A stretch of DNA of 64,000 nucleotides from Halogeometricum sp. S3BR5-2 (GTDB lineage: Archaea; Halobacteriota; Halobacteria; Halobacteriales; Haloferacaceae), in NCBI RefSeq assembly GCF_031624635.1, contig NZ_JAMQOQ010000002.1, positions 124,001 through 188,000 on the forward strand. The letters run 5' to 3'. Of this stretch, positions 25,090-33,874 are shown in pieces. The notes under the pieces were generated by a model that saw only the letters and a list, made by a program, of their open reading frames with translations, did no database searches and was not told the origin of the DNA. A program made the position numbers and the translations under genes. Each line of letters opens with the position of its first letter. Within the stretch, counting starts at the first letter, position 1.

Positions 25090-26229
25090 TCACAGCGTCG
25101 TTATCTCGATGGGCACGAGCAGGAAGCAGAGCGCGCCGAACGCGAACGTGAGGACGCCCAGCGCCATCCGCGGGGTGCCGATGGGCGAGTCGTCGACGGG
25201 GTTCGCCGGGCCGCGGTAGGCGATGGCGAGTGAGAGCAGCCCCCAGAACGCCCACAGGCCGACCGATTCGTTGAGGGTGTACTGGCGGACGTAGTGGAGG
25301 TAGGCGGCGAGGCCGAACAGGACGAGGGGGACGACGGCCGCGATTCGCTCCTGTGCCTCGCCGAACATCGCGCGGACGATGTGGCCGCCGTCGAGTTGGC
25401 CCACCGGCAGGAGGTTCAGGACGGTGAAGAACATCCCGACCCACCCGCCGATGACCACGGGGTGGACGGCCATCGTCGGGTCGGTGTACTCCGTCGGCCG
25501 GTTCAGCGCCGCGGCGATGAGGTCCAACAGCGGCGGGTTGTTGAAGACGATGACGCGTCCGCCCTCGCGCACCAGCGACTCGGGGACGCTCACCGGGGCC
25601 AGCGAGAGGCCGACGGCGGTGACGACGACGGTGGCGACCAGACCGGCGAGGGGGCCGGCGACGCCGATGTCGAACAGCGCCTTCCGGTCGGGCATCTGCC
25701 CGCGCATCTGGATGATGGCGCCCATCGTCCCGAACGGGAAGATGAACGGGACCAGATACGGCAGCGAGACGTCGACGCCGTGGTAGCGGCTGGCGACGTA
25801 GTGACCGAGTTCGTGCGTCGTCAGCACCCCGAGGACGGCGGCGGTGAACGGCCACGCTCGAAGGACGGCGAGGGGGTTCGCCCGTATCTCGGCGAACGGG
25901 ACGTGGTACCACATGAGCGCCCCGACGAGCATCGTCGAGACGACGGTGGCGAGAAAGAGCGCGACGTTCTTCCACGGGACGCCGTCGACGCCGGGCGTCA
26001 CGGGTCGGGCGACGACGACGTCCTCGCCGCCCGACGGCGCGTTCGTGACGTGTATCTCGTACCCCGCGTCCCGGAACGCCGGCCACACCTCTCGGACGAG
26101 CATACGCTCCGGCACCAGCGACTCGCCGTAGAAGAGGACGTGTTCGCCGTCGCGACGGGTCTCGCGGAGGGTAAAAACCGACCGGAGGGCCTCGACCGGC
26201 GGGCGTTCCTCCGAATCGCCAGGATCCAT
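25090..26229 (-). CDS. site-2 protease family membrane metallopeptidase (M50)
   Basis: A 379-residue intramembrane zinc protease. A soluble N-terminal domain (residues 1-85) precedes about seven helices. HELGH at residues 139-143 gives the zinc histidines and catalytic Glu, and LDGGH near residue 280 gives the third zinc ligand, both within membrane segments. The region between holds a putative substrate-entry loop with MRGQMPDRKALFDIGVAGPLAGL, conserved in archaeal and cyanobacterial S2Ps. Such proteases release membrane-bound regulators, but no substrate gene is visible. Converges with thiL 9 bp away. Confidence 0.9.
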   Translation of the reverse strand: MDPGDSEERPPVEALRSVFTLRETRRDGEHVLFYGESLVPERMLVREVWPAFRDAGYEIHVTNAPSGGEDVVVARPVTPGVDGVPWKNVALFLATVVSTMLVGALMWYHVPFAEIRANPLAVLRAWPFTAAVLGVLTTHELGHYVASRYHGVDVSLPYLVPFIFPFGTMGAIIQMRGQMPDRKALFDIGVAGPLAGLVATVVVTAVGLSLAPVSVPESLVREGGRVIVFNNPPLLDLIAAALNRPTEYTDPTMAVHPVVIGGWVGMFFTVLNLLPVGQLDGGHIVRAMFGEAQERIAAVVPLVLFGLAAYLHYVRQYTLNESVGLWAFWGLLSLAIAYRGPANPVDDSPIGTPRMALGVLTFAFGALCFLLVPIEITTL

Positions 26230-26430
26230 CGAAACGGAGTACGTCGCTCTCTCGTATAAACTTCGTGCCGGGGGAAATGCGGAGGAAATGGGTGACGGTC
26301 GGGGACCGTCGGGCGTCGACGACGGAGGCGTCGCCGGCGCCGAGTTCGAGCGCCATCCGGTTCGAGTTCGGGTCGGGCGGAGCGTCGACCGAGCGACAGT
26401 TGCTATCCGAGAGTTCGCAGAGCGGTGCGT

Positions 26431-26688
26431 CTACGCCGTCGGGGCGACGCGCCACGTCGTCGCACTCGTGTACGACCACTTCTCGATGGTGAGTTCCGTC
26501 GCGGAGTCGGTGAGTTTCACCATCAGCGCGCCGATCTCCTTCGGAGAGAGACCGACCTCGTCCGCGATGAACTTGGACTTGAAGTACATCTCGCCGTCCT
26601 GTGCCTTCTCTTGAAGGTACTGCTTCAGACGGTCTTCCTTCGAGAGTTCGTTCGCGGCGTCGTGGGAGGGGTTCGCGGTTGCGCTCAT
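26431..26688 (-). CDS. small winged-helix-like protein (DUF7123-like)
   Basis: An 85-residue protein. SKEDRLKQYLQEKAQDGEMYF is an amphipathic helix, and KSKFIADEVGLSPKEIGALMVKL reads as a helix-turn-helix, followed by a beta-wing (LTIEKWSYTSATTWRV). This layout fits a compact winged-helix DNA-binding protein, and it matches my memory of the haloarchaeal DUF7123 family. Targets unknown. The gene stands alone, with its own TATA box and a good Shine-Dalgarno sequence, so it probably has a short leader. Confidence 0.78.
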   Translation of the reverse strand: MSATANPSHDAANELSKEDRLKQYLQEKAQDGEMYFKSKFIADEVGLSPKEIGALMVKLTDSATELTIEKWSYTSATTWRVAPTA

Positions 26689-27005
26689 CTTTGTGTCACC
26701 TCACTTCTCCCTAAGCCGCCGGGGGAGAATATAAAGCGGTGAACGCTAGGGGTAATTCGCTCGATTTCAACCGTAAATCGTCGAAAACGGTGCGTTTATC
26801 GAAGGCACAGAAGCGCTTAGACCGTTCAAAAAGCCGTCTGACTCTTTATCGCACGTACGGCGCGTGAGATTCTGACCGCGGCCGAAATCCGGCCTCAGCC
26901 GGCAGATTCGGGCGATTCCCAGACAATACTTGCCTGTTCTCGTCCGGCGCGGAGTGCGGCGGGCGACGCGCGCCCGCCGTCCGTCGGACGCGTCCGCGCC
27001 CGCCG
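26689..27005. other. 317-bp intergenic region
   Basis: Contains the promoter of the DUF7123-like gene at its left end. The middle (26740-26870) is AT-rich for this genome, with short palindromes, and the right end is GC-rich and runs to the stop of the moaE gene. No convincing gene or RNA seen; a small RNA cannot be excluded. Confidence 0.45.
26697..26736 (-). promoter_or_regulatory. TATA box and Shine-Dalgarno of the DUF7123-like gene
   Basis: On the coding strand CTTTATAT (26729-26736) lies about 41-48 bp upstream of the ATG, and TGAGGTGA (26697-26704) lies 8 bp upstream. Unlike many genes here, this one would have a leadered mRNA with a ribosome binding site. Confidence 0.55.
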
Positions 27006-27785
27006 TCACCGGTCGTGGACCCAGAAGTCCTCCTCGACCGTGGTCTCCTTCTTGAAGATGGGCACCTCGTCTTTCAGGCGGTCGATGCCGTCTTCGACGG
27101 CGCGGAACGACTCGCCGCGGTGGCCCGCGAGGACGACGACGAAGACGATGTCCTCGCCGTCCCCGACGACGCCCGTCCGGTGGAACATCGCCACCTCGTA
27201 GACGCCGTCGCGGTCGGCTATCTCGGACTCGATGGCTCGCATCTTCTCCTCGGCGACGCCCTCGTACTTCTCGAACGTCAGCGCGGTCGTTCGCGCGTCG
27301 TCCTCGTCGTCCTTCGCGCGGACGCGTCCGGTGAACGTCGCGATGGCGCCGGCGCGGTCCGCGCGCGGCGACCGCTTGACCCGTTCGACGAGCGTCGACA
27401 GCGTGACGTGCGGTTCGCCCGCCTCGGCGGCGGCCACCGCCTCGTCGAGGTCGACCTCGTCCGCGTCGGACGCTTCGAGGACGACGTCCGCCGCGTCCGC
27501 GCCGCCGAGGGAGACGGTCGGGACGGCGGCCTCGGGGAACCCCGAGAGCAGCGCGTAGTCGTGCCGCGCCGACAGGTCGTCCAGCAGTCGTTCGAGGTCG
27601 GCGTCGGCGCCCGCGGCGCGCCACGAGTCGTCGCCGAGTTCGTACGTGGTTTCGACGCCGTCCGGGGTGGCCGAGTCGTCGTCGGCGTCTCCCGATTCGA
27701 CCGTCGCCACGCGGCCGTCGAGACGGGGGGCGACCCGTTCGAGGAGCGACGCCGCCCCCGGTCCGACGGCTCCCAGCACGTGCAT
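27006..27785 (-). CDS. moaE: molybdopterin synthase catalytic subunit with MobB-like N-domain
   Basis: A 259-residue two-domain protein. Residues 1-110 form a diverged MobB-like domain (HVLGAVGPGAASLLERV where a P-loop would be, but the GxxxxGKS lysine is absent, so GTP binding is doubtful). Residues 118-259 are MoaE: DRAGAIATFTGRVRAKD, LTFEKYEGVAEEKM, FHRTGVVGDGEDIVFVVVLAGHRGESFRA and the ending PIFKKETTVEEDFWVHDR. MoaE transfers sulfur from MoaD to precursor Z to make molybdopterin. MoaD is not encoded adjacent. Confidence 0.9.
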   Translation of the reverse strand: MHVLGAVGPGAASLLERVAPRLDGRVATVESGDADDDSATPDGVETTYELGDDSWRAAGADADLERLLDDLSARHDYALLSGFPEAAVPTVSLGGADAADVVLEASDADEVDLDEAVAAAEAGEPHVTLSTLVERVKRSPRADRAGAIATFTGRVRAKDDEDDARTTALTFEKYEGVAEEKMRAIESEIADRDGVYEVAMFHRTGVVGDGEDIVFVVVLAGHRGESFRAVEDGIDRLKDEVPIFKKETTVEEDFWVHDR

Positions 27786-27900
27786 ACTCGAAAGCGCGGA
27801 GAGCGACGTGCTTTACACTGTCGGCTCCGCTCCCGTCGGCTCCAGGGACTTACCACTCGCGGAACACCCGTCCGACCCGCCGACCGTCCCGGTTGACAAC

Positions 27901-27907
27901 CCTTAAG
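27901..27907 (+). promoter_or_regulatory. TATA box of pyrH
   Basis: CCTTAAG centred about 29 bp upstream of the pyrH ATG, in the haloarchaeal context AACCCTTAAGC. Its distance to the start codon implies a leaderless transcript for pyrH-lysS. Confidence 0.6.
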
Positions 27908-27932
27908 CCCGGTTCGCGGCAACGACGGTCCA

Positions 27933-28652
27933 ATGAGAGTCGTCGTTTCTATCGGAGGTAGCGTGCTCGCGCCGGACTTGGACGCTCGGCGCGTCGAGGG
28001 TCACGCCGAGGTCGTAGAGAGACTCGCCAGAGAGGGCGTCGAACTGGGTGCAGTCGTCGGCGGCGGCGGCGTCGCCCGCGACTACATCACCGCGGCGCGG
28101 AACCTCGGCGCCAACGAGGTGCAACTGGACCAGATCGGCATCGACGTGACGCGCATCAACGCGCGCCTGCTCATCGCCGCCCTCGGGCCGAAGGTGGACC
28201 CGAAGGTGGCGCACGACTACGAGGAGGCCGGCGACGCCATCCGCCGCGGCGACATCTCCGTGATGGGCGGCATCATGCCCGGCCAGACGACCGACGCCGT
28301 CGCCGCCGCCCTCGCGGAGTACGTCGACGCCGACCTGCTCGTCTACGCGACGAGCGCCGACGGCGTGTTCGACGCCGACCCGAGCACCGACGAGAACGCG
28401 ACGCGCTACGACGAACTCTCCGCCTCCGAACTCGTCGACGTCATCGCGCCGCTGAGCCGCGACGCCGGCGCCTCGGCGCCCGTCGACCTCCTCGCCGCCA
28501 AACTCATCGAGCGCTCGCGGATGCGCACCATCGTCCTCGACGGGACGGACCCCGAGCGCATCGAACGGGCGGTGATGCGCGGCGACCACTCCGGAACCGA
28601 CATCATCCCGGACGGCACCGACGACGAACCGAGCTACTGGGCGCAGCGATAG
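27933..28652 (+). CDS. pyrH: uridylate kinase (archaeal PyrH)
   Basis: A 239-residue amino-acid-kinase-fold enzyme that phosphorylates UMP to UDP. VSIGGSVL at the N-terminus binds ATP, VVGGGGVARDYI at about residues 48-59 is the substrate-side glycine loop, DQIGIDVTRINARLL is the family helix, and YATSADGVFDADP is the nucleotide-base loop. It lies 4 bp upstream of lysS and is almost surely co-transcribed with it. Length and motifs are normal for archaea, which have the short hexameric type. Confidence 0.95.
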   Translation: MRVVVSIGGSVLAPDLDARRVEGHAEVVERLAREGVELGAVVGGGGVARDYITAARNLGANEVQLDQIGIDVTRINARLLIAALGPKVDPKVAHDYEEAGDAIRRGDISVMGGIMPGQTTDAVAAALAEYVDADLLVYATSADGVFDADPSTDENATRYDELSASELVDVIAPLSRDAGASAPVDLLAAKLIERSRMRTIVLDGTDPERIERAVMRGDHSGTDIIPDGTDDEPSYWAQR

Positions 28653-28656
28653 CGCG

Positions 28657-30342
28657 ATGAGCGACGACTCCACTCACCACGGCGACGTCGACGCACCGGA
28701 CGACGCCGGCGTCCCCGACGCGACGAGAGACGGCGAGAGCGACGAGCACCGCGCGTTCTGGGCCGACAGCGTCGCCGACGAGATAGAGGCGCGCGACCCG
28801 GAGGAGCCGATAGTCATCAAGGGCGGCGTCTCCCCCTCGGGCGTCGCTCACCTCGGCAACTTCAACGAGATCATGCGCGGCTACTTCGTCGCCGAGGTGC
28901 TCCGCGAACGCGGCCGCGAGGTCCGACAGGTGTTCACGAGCGACGACAAGGACCCGCTCCGAAAGCTCCCCCGAAAACTCGCGGATTCGGACGGCAACAT
29001 CGTCGGCCTCGGCGACGTCGACGCCGGCGCCCTCGGGCGCAACCTCGGCAAGCCGTACACCGCCATCCCGGACCCCTTCGGGGAGGCCGACTCCTACGCC
29101 GCCCACTTCGCGGACCTGCTGAAGGCCGACGCCGACCGACTCGGCGTCCCCGTCGAGATGATATCCAACACCGAGTTGTACGCCGACGGAACCTTCGACC
29201 CCGTCGTCCGGCGCGTGCTCTCGGACGTCGAGAACGCCCGCGAGGTGCTGAGCGAGTACCAGCGGAAGGTCGACGAGGACTACGTTCCCTTCAATCCCGT
29301 CTGCGAGGAGTGTGGGAAGATAACCGAGACGGTCACGGAGATAGACCTCGACGCGGAGACGGTCGAGTACGTCTGCACGGACCTCACCGTCGGAGACGAG
29401 ACCATCGACGGGTGCGGTCACGAGGGTACCGCCTCGTTCAGGGAGGGAAAACTCCCGTGGCGCTTCGAGTGGCCCGGCCAGTGGCAGGTGCTCGGCGTCG
29501 ACTTCGAGCCCTTCGGCAAGGACCACGCCGAGGGGTCGTGGCCCTCGGGCGAGGACATCGCGCGCAACGTCCTCGGAATCGAGCCTCCCGTCCCGATGAC
29601 CTACGAGTGGTTCACGCTGAACGGCGAGGCGCTCTCCTCCTCCGCGGGCAACATCGTCACCGTCCCGGAGATTCTGGAGATTCTGGAGCCCGAAGTCCTG
29701 CGGTACTTCTTCGCCCTGGACCCGCGGAAGGCGCGCAACCTCGACCTCTCCCGACTGGACCAACTGGTCGACGACTTCGACCGCTTCGAACGCGCGTACT
29801 TCGGCGACGTCGAGGACGAGACGCTCACCGCCTTTGCCGAACGCGCGTACCCGTTCGTGGTCGACGAGGTACGCGAGGACCGGGTGCGTCTCCCGTACAC
29901 GTTCGCGGCCGTCCTCGGAATGACCGACGACCGGGAGGTGCGCGTCGAGATGGCGCGCAACGAGGGTCACTTCACCGAGGACACGCCCGAGTGGGCGATA
30001 GAAGAGGCGCTCGAACGCGTCGAGAAGGCGCGCGCGTGGGCCGAGCGGATGGACAATGCGTACAACTACCGCCTGCAGGTCGAACTGCCGGACGTCCACC
30101 TCGAATCGGACGTGGAGGCGGCGCTGGACGAACTCGCCGACTTCGTCGAGGCCGGCCACGGCGGCGAGGAGATTCAGGGGGAGATATACGAGACGGCCAA
30201 GCGGCGCGACCTGGAGGTGGGTGACCTGTTCGGCGCGGGCTACCGCCTGTTCTTCGACCAACCGCAGGGGCCGCGCCTCGGCGAGTTCCTCGGCGATTTG
30301 GACCGGACGTTCGTCGTGAAGCGACTCCGGCGCGAGGAGTAG
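28657..30342 (+). CDS. lysS: class I lysyl-tRNA synthetase
   Basis: A 561-residue class I LysRS, the archaeal type unrelated to the class II enzyme of most bacteria. The HIGH-equivalent is HLGN at residues 65-68 in PSGVAHLGNFNE, and the KMSKS-equivalent is LSSSAGN near residue 327. A cysteine pair site is visible in CEECGKI and in CGHEG, consistent with zinc binding. The C-terminal helical region recognises the tRNA-Lys anticodon. The N-terminal 35 residues are a haloarchaeal acidic extension. The cognate tRNA-Lys gene is about 23 kb upstream in this window. Confidence 0.96.
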   Translation: MSDDSTHHGDVDAPDDAGVPDATRDGESDEHRAFWADSVADEIEARDPEEPIVIKGGVSPSGVAHLGNFNEIMRGYFVAEVLRERGREVRQVFTSDDKDPLRKLPRKLADSDGNIVGLGDVDAGALGRNLGKPYTAIPDPFGEADSYAAHFADLLKADADRLGVPVEMISNTELYADGTFDPVVRRVLSDVENAREVLSEYQRKVDEDYVPFNPVCEECGKITETVTEIDLDAETVEYVCTDLTVGDETIDGCGHEGTASFREGKLPWRFEWPGQWQVLGVDFEPFGKDHAEGSWPSGEDIARNVLGIEPPVPMTYEWFTLNGEALSSSAGNIVTVPEILEILEPEVLRYFFALDPRKARNLDLSRLDQLVDDFDRFERAYFGDVEDETLTAFAERAYPFVVDEVREDRVRLPYTFAAVLGMTDDREVRVEMARNEGHFTEDTPEWAIEEALERVEKARAWAERMDNAYNYRLQVELPDVHLESDVEAALDELADFVEAGHGGEEIQGEIYETAKRRDLEVGDLFGAGYRLFFDQPQGPRLGEFLGDLDRTFVVKRLRREE

Positions 30343-30358
30343 CGGGCGTCGAAAACAG

Positions 30359-30895
30359 TCAGTTCTCCTCGATGGCGTCGATGACGACCATCCCGACGAC
30401 GGCGAGTCGCGGGTCGAGGTCGCCCGTGACGTCTATCGAGTACGTATCCCGGAAGGAGAACGATTCGCTCACGTCGCCCAGTTTCTCCCCCGAGGGCGAG
30501 ACGATGTCGTAGTTGAACGGGATGAGCGTCGTGAGGTGTCTGCGCGCCAGCGCCATCGTCGCGTTGTCCTCCGTGACCGTCGCGACGACGTCCCCGTCCG
30601 GTCCGAGCAGTTCGTACTCGTGTTTGAAGAAGGACATCACGCTCCGCCTGACCGACCCGATTCGCTCGCCCGTCTCCGAGTCGACGACGTCGTACGCCGA
30701 GGCGATGTCGAGGATGCTCCCGGCCTTCACGCGGAACCGCTCCTCGCCCGAGTCGGGGTCGGTAAAGCGGAAGTCCTCCTTCAGGCGGAACTTCTTCTGT
30801 GCGGACTCCAGAATCGCCTCGTCGCCCTCGTAGACGCGATACTTGTTTCCGAGCCGTAACTTCTGCCGCACCTCGTAGTGGTCGCCGTCGAACAT
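30359..30895 (-). CDS. LURP-one-related (scramblase-fold) protein
   Basis: A 178-residue protein beginning MFDGDHYEVRQKLRLGNKYRVYEG. It shows the tubby/LURP-one pattern of repeated beta-strands: AILESAQKKFRLKEDFRF, FRVKAGSILDIASAYDVVD, GSVRRSVMSFFKHEYELL, and YDIVSPSGEKLGDV, ending with a hydrophobic helix (RLAVVGMVVIDAI) that would fill the barrel. Family members bind lipids or act as membrane-linked sensors; function in archaea is unknown. Start chosen at the first Met matching the domain; the longer upstream frame is arginine-rich and noncoding in character. Confidence 0.78.
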   Translation of the reverse strand: MFDGDHYEVRQKLRLGNKYRVYEGDEAILESAQKKFRLKEDFRFTDPDSGEERFRVKAGSILDIASAYDVVDSETGERIGSVRRSVMSFFKHEYELLGPDGDVVATVTEDNATMALARRHLTTLIPFNYDIVSPSGEKLGDVSESFSFRDTYSIDVTGDLDPRLAVVGMVVIDAIEEN

Positions 30896-31068
30896 TCGTT
30901 CGGACGAGTTCGTCGCTCTCAGGGATAGTGTTTCGGGGCCGACGACGCGGACGCGAACGCGGGCAGATTTATCACGGCCTCTCGCGTACGCTCTGACCTG
31001 TGCCGGGCGCTCGGACGGGGAGCGGACACTCGCTCTCGGTCCGCCCACCGGCGCGGAGGACGACACAG

Positions 31069-31326
31069 ATGGCACTCATCGAACTCGACTTGGGGAGCGG
31101 ACAGGGCGACGAAGACGGCGAGGACGCCGCCGAGACGCGACTCGACGGGGAGGGAACGGGGTCTTCGACCGGACGGCGACTGCTCGGCGGGGCGGTGGTC
31201 GTGGCTCTCGCCGCCGGCGCCGGGTACGTCGCGTACCGCCGGCGCGCGGCCCGCGACGAGTCGGGTTTCACGGAGATAGAATTCGACGACGAGGCGGCGG
31301 AGGCGGTCGAATCCAACGGCGAGTAG
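31069..31326 (+). CDS. small single-span membrane protein, 85 aa
   Basis: An 85-residue protein: 35 acidic residues, one membrane helix (LLGGAVVVALAAGAGYVAY), a short basic stop-transfer (RRRAARDE) and an acidic tail. The basic side suggests the C-terminus is cytoplasmic. I do not recognise it. It lies 45 bp upstream of the site-2 protease gene on the same strand, and may be co-transcribed; being a small single-span protein it is a conceivable substrate or partner (inference). Confidence 0.68.
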   Translation: MALIELDLGSGQGDEDGEDAAETRLDGEGTGSSTGRRLLGGAVVVALAAGAGYVAYRRRAARDESGFTEIEFDDEAAEAVESNGE

Positions 31327-31371
31327 CGGACAACCCGAACGTCTTTCAGCGCTGACCCCCTTCTTCCGACG

Positions 31372-33183
31372 ATGAATACCCTAGTGTGGGTTCTCCTCGG
31401 TATCCTGGCGTACTCCGCCGCCGCCCTCCTCCTGCGTCGGTACGGTCTGCTTCCCTCCTCGGTCAGTATCCAAGGCCCGTTCACGACCATACACACGAAG
31501 CGCGGGCGCGACTTCATCGACTGGATCGCCACGCCCAAGCGCTTCTGGCGGGCGTGGACGAACTTCGGCCTCGGCGTCACCCTCATCATCATGGTGGGGA
31601 TGTTCCTCTTCTTGCTCCTGCAGGGGCTGTTCATCCTGCAGAACCCGCCGGCTCCTTCGGCCGTCAATCAGCCGCAGAACTTCCTCGTCATCCCCGGCGT
31701 CAACGACTTCCTCCCCCTGTCGGTCGCCCCCGAAATCGTGCTCGGCCTCCTCGTCGGACTCGTCGTCCACGAGGGGGGTCACGGTATCCTCTGCCGCGTC
31801 GAGGGCATCGACATCGAGTCGATGGGTCTCTTCCTGTTCACGCTTCTCCCCCTCGGCGCGTTCGTCCAACCCGACGAGGAGAGCCAGCGCAACGCCGACC
31901 GCGGCGGCAAGACGCGGATGTTCGCCGCGGGCGTGACGAACAACTTCGCGGTCACCATCGTCGCGTTCGCCCTCCTCTTCGGTCCCGTCATCGGCTCTAT
32001 CGCCGTCGCGCCGGGGATGGCGGTGCAGGGCTCCTACGACGGGTCGTCCGCCGCCGCGGCGGGAATCGCACAGGGCGACCGCATCACGGGCGTCGGCGGG
32101 ACGCCCGTGAGCAACGAGTCCTCGCTGGACGCGGCGCTCGCCGCGACGGACGAGCGAACTTTACAGGTCGAACTGAACGGCGGTGACAGCGCCGCGGACC
32201 GCGAGACGCGGACGGTATCCGTCCGGCGGTCGCTCATCGTCGCCGGGTCCGTCGCCGGCAACCCGGCGAACCTCTCGGTCGGCGAGGAGCCGATAACCGT
32301 CTCGCAGGTGAACGGCACGCCCGTCCACACGCAGTCGGGCTTCTCCGAGGCCGTCGGAGGGAGCAAGTTCGCCAGCCTCACCACCTCGCGCGGCACGGTC
32401 ACCATCCCCATCGGCGCGTACGTCACGCAGGTGTCCGGGGACGGGCCGCTGGCGAACGCGGGCGCGCCGACGGACGGCAGCGTCATCGTCACCGCCATCG
32501 ACGGCGAACGCGTGACCTCCTCGTCGGACTTAGATAGGGTTCTGGACGGGACGAGGCCCGGCGAGACGGTGCCCGTCGAACTCTACGACGACGGCGGCCT
32601 GTCGACGTACGAGGTGACGCTCGGTGAGAACCCCAACGACGGCGGCGGGTTCCTCGGCGTCGGCCTCTTCCCGGGGACGAGCGGACTGCTCCTCACCGAC
32701 TTCGGCGTGCAGTCGTACCCCGCGGGCACCTACGTCGCCCTCCTCGGCGGCGACGGCGGCCCCGGCGCGTCGAGCGTCGCCGGCGCGCTCGCCTCCTCGC
32801 CGCTCAGCGCGGTGTACGTGGCGCTCATCCTGCCGCTCGCGTCGCTCGTCCTCGGCATCCCGAACTTCCCCGGCTTCACGGCCAGCGTCACCAACTTCTA
32901 CTCGGTGACCGGACCGCTCGGCTTCCTCGGGTCGAACGTCTTCCTCCTCGCCAACGTCTGCTTCTGGATGGCGTGGATCAACCTCCAACTCGGGATGTTC
33001 AACTGCATCCCCGGCTACCCGCTCGACGGGGGACGCATCCTCAGAACCAGCGCCGAAGCCATCGTCTCGCGACTGCCCGTCTCCGAACCGTACACCGTCG
33101 TCCGCACCATCACCACGGGCGTCGGCGTCACGATGCTGCTGTCGCTGCTCTTGCTCGTGTTCGGGCCGACGATGCTGAACTAG
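31372..33183 (+). CDS. site-2 protease with PDZ-like insertions (M50B)
   Basis: A 603-residue intramembrane metalloprotease. The first helix starts at residue 2 and the next spans about 65-90. HEGGH at 133-137 supplies zinc histidines and catalytic Glu, and YPLDGGR near residue 551 the aspartate ligand. Between them, residues 215-430 hold two PDZ-like domains (ASAAAGIAQGDRITGVGGTPV-type and GSVIVTAIDGERVTSSSDL), which in RseP/S2P relatives control substrate access. It should cut membrane-anchored regulators. Two S2Ps in one window, with different architecture, suggests different substrates. Confidence 0.9.
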   Translation: MNTLVWVLLGILAYSAAALLLRRYGLLPSSVSIQGPFTTIHTKRGRDFIDWIATPKRFWRAWTNFGLGVTLIIMVGMFLFLLLQGLFILQNPPAPSAVNQPQNFLVIPGVNDFLPLSVAPEIVLGLLVGLVVHEGGHGILCRVEGIDIESMGLFLFTLLPLGAFVQPDEESQRNADRGGKTRMFAAGVTNNFAVTIVAFALLFGPVIGSIAVAPGMAVQGSYDGSSAAAAGIAQGDRITGVGGTPVSNESSLDAALAATDERTLQVELNGGDSAADRETRTVSVRRSLIVAGSVAGNPANLSVGEEPITVSQVNGTPVHTQSGFSEAVGGSKFASLTTSRGTVTIPIGAYVTQVSGDGPLANAGAPTDGSVIVTAIDGERVTSSSDLDRVLDGTRPGETVPVELYDDGGLSTYEVTLGENPNDGGGFLGVGLFPGTSGLLLTDFGVQSYPAGTYVALLGGDGGPGASSVAGALASSPLSAVYVALILPLASLVLGIPNFPGFTASVTNFYSVTGPLGFLGSNVFLLANVCFWMAWINLQLGMFNCIPGYPLDGGRILRTSAEAIVSRLPVSEPYTVVRTITTGVGVTMLLSLLLLVFGPTMLN

Positions 33184-33208
33184 ACGAAAAGAGCCGCCGG
33201 GCGGGCGC

Positions 33209-33730
33209 TCAGTCCTCGAACTCGATTCCCTGCGCCTCGTAGAACTCCTCGGGCGTCTCGTCGATTCGCTCGAACGTCCCGAAGTCGCGTTCGTGGTGAC
33301 GGATGAGCTGTTCGATAATCCACGAACTGAACGTCTCGTCGAAGCGCCACGCCCCCTCGGGCGCCTCCACCTCGAAGCGCTCGTCGGTGGCGAAGGCGAC
33401 GTAGACGTGGTAGAACCCGAGGATGATGTCGGCGAACTCGCCGGCTTTTCCGCCCGACTCCCGGCGCTTCCCTTCGAGTTCCTCGCGGCCGGCGTCGGTG
33501 AGTTCGAAGTACTTCCGGTCGGACTCCTCCTCGCGTTCGACTCTGGCGGCCCACCCCTCCTCTTCGAACTTGTAGAGGATGGGGTACACCGAACCGTAAG
33601 AGGGCTCCCAGTGGCCGCCGCTGATGTCGTTTATCTCCTTCAGAATCTCGTAGCCGTACCGCGGCTTCTCCGCCAGGAGTTCGAGCACGAGGTACGAGAT
33701 GAGTCCCTTCGGGGGGCCACTCTTCCGCAT
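33209..33730 (-). CDS. PadR family transcriptional regulator
   Basis: A 173-residue winged-helix regulator. GLISYLVLELLAEKPRYGYEILKEINDISGGHWEPSYGSVYPILYKFEEEGW is the PadR DNA-binding domain (residues 8-60), and EREEESDRKYFELTDAGREELE completes the wing. The C-terminal helical part (about 85-150) would dimerise and sense a ligand. It is divergent from pitA with a 144-bp spacer, so pitA and itself are the likely targets (inference). A TTAAATTT element at 33776-33784 probably serves as its TATA box. Confidence 0.88.
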   Translation of the reverse strand: MRKSGPPKGLISYLVLELLAEKPRYGYEILKEINDISGGHWEPSYGSVYPILYKFEEEGWAARVEREEESDRKYFELTDAGREELEGKRRESGGKAGEFADIILGFYHVYVAFATDERFEVEAPEGAWRFDETFSSWIIEQLIRHHERDFGTFERIDETPEEFYEAQGIEFED

Positions 33731-33775
33731 CGAGCGTCAGTTCCGGGGCGCTCTGTGAAAGGGTTTCGGTCACGA

Positions 33776-33784
33776 GTTAAATTT
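33776..33784 (-). promoter_or_regulatory. putative TATA element of padR
   Basis: An AT-rich nonamer, AAATTTAAC on the coding strand, 46 bp upstream of the PadR start in the shared PadR/pitA divergent region. Spacing gives a leader of about 20 bases. Confidence 0.4.
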
Positions 33785-33874
33785 CCGCTTCGGTGTCAGG
33801 TCCCGGACGGGTACGGGCCTCACACGCCGGGCGGACTCGCAACTCCCATACGGGAGAAACCCCTAGCCTGAAAC

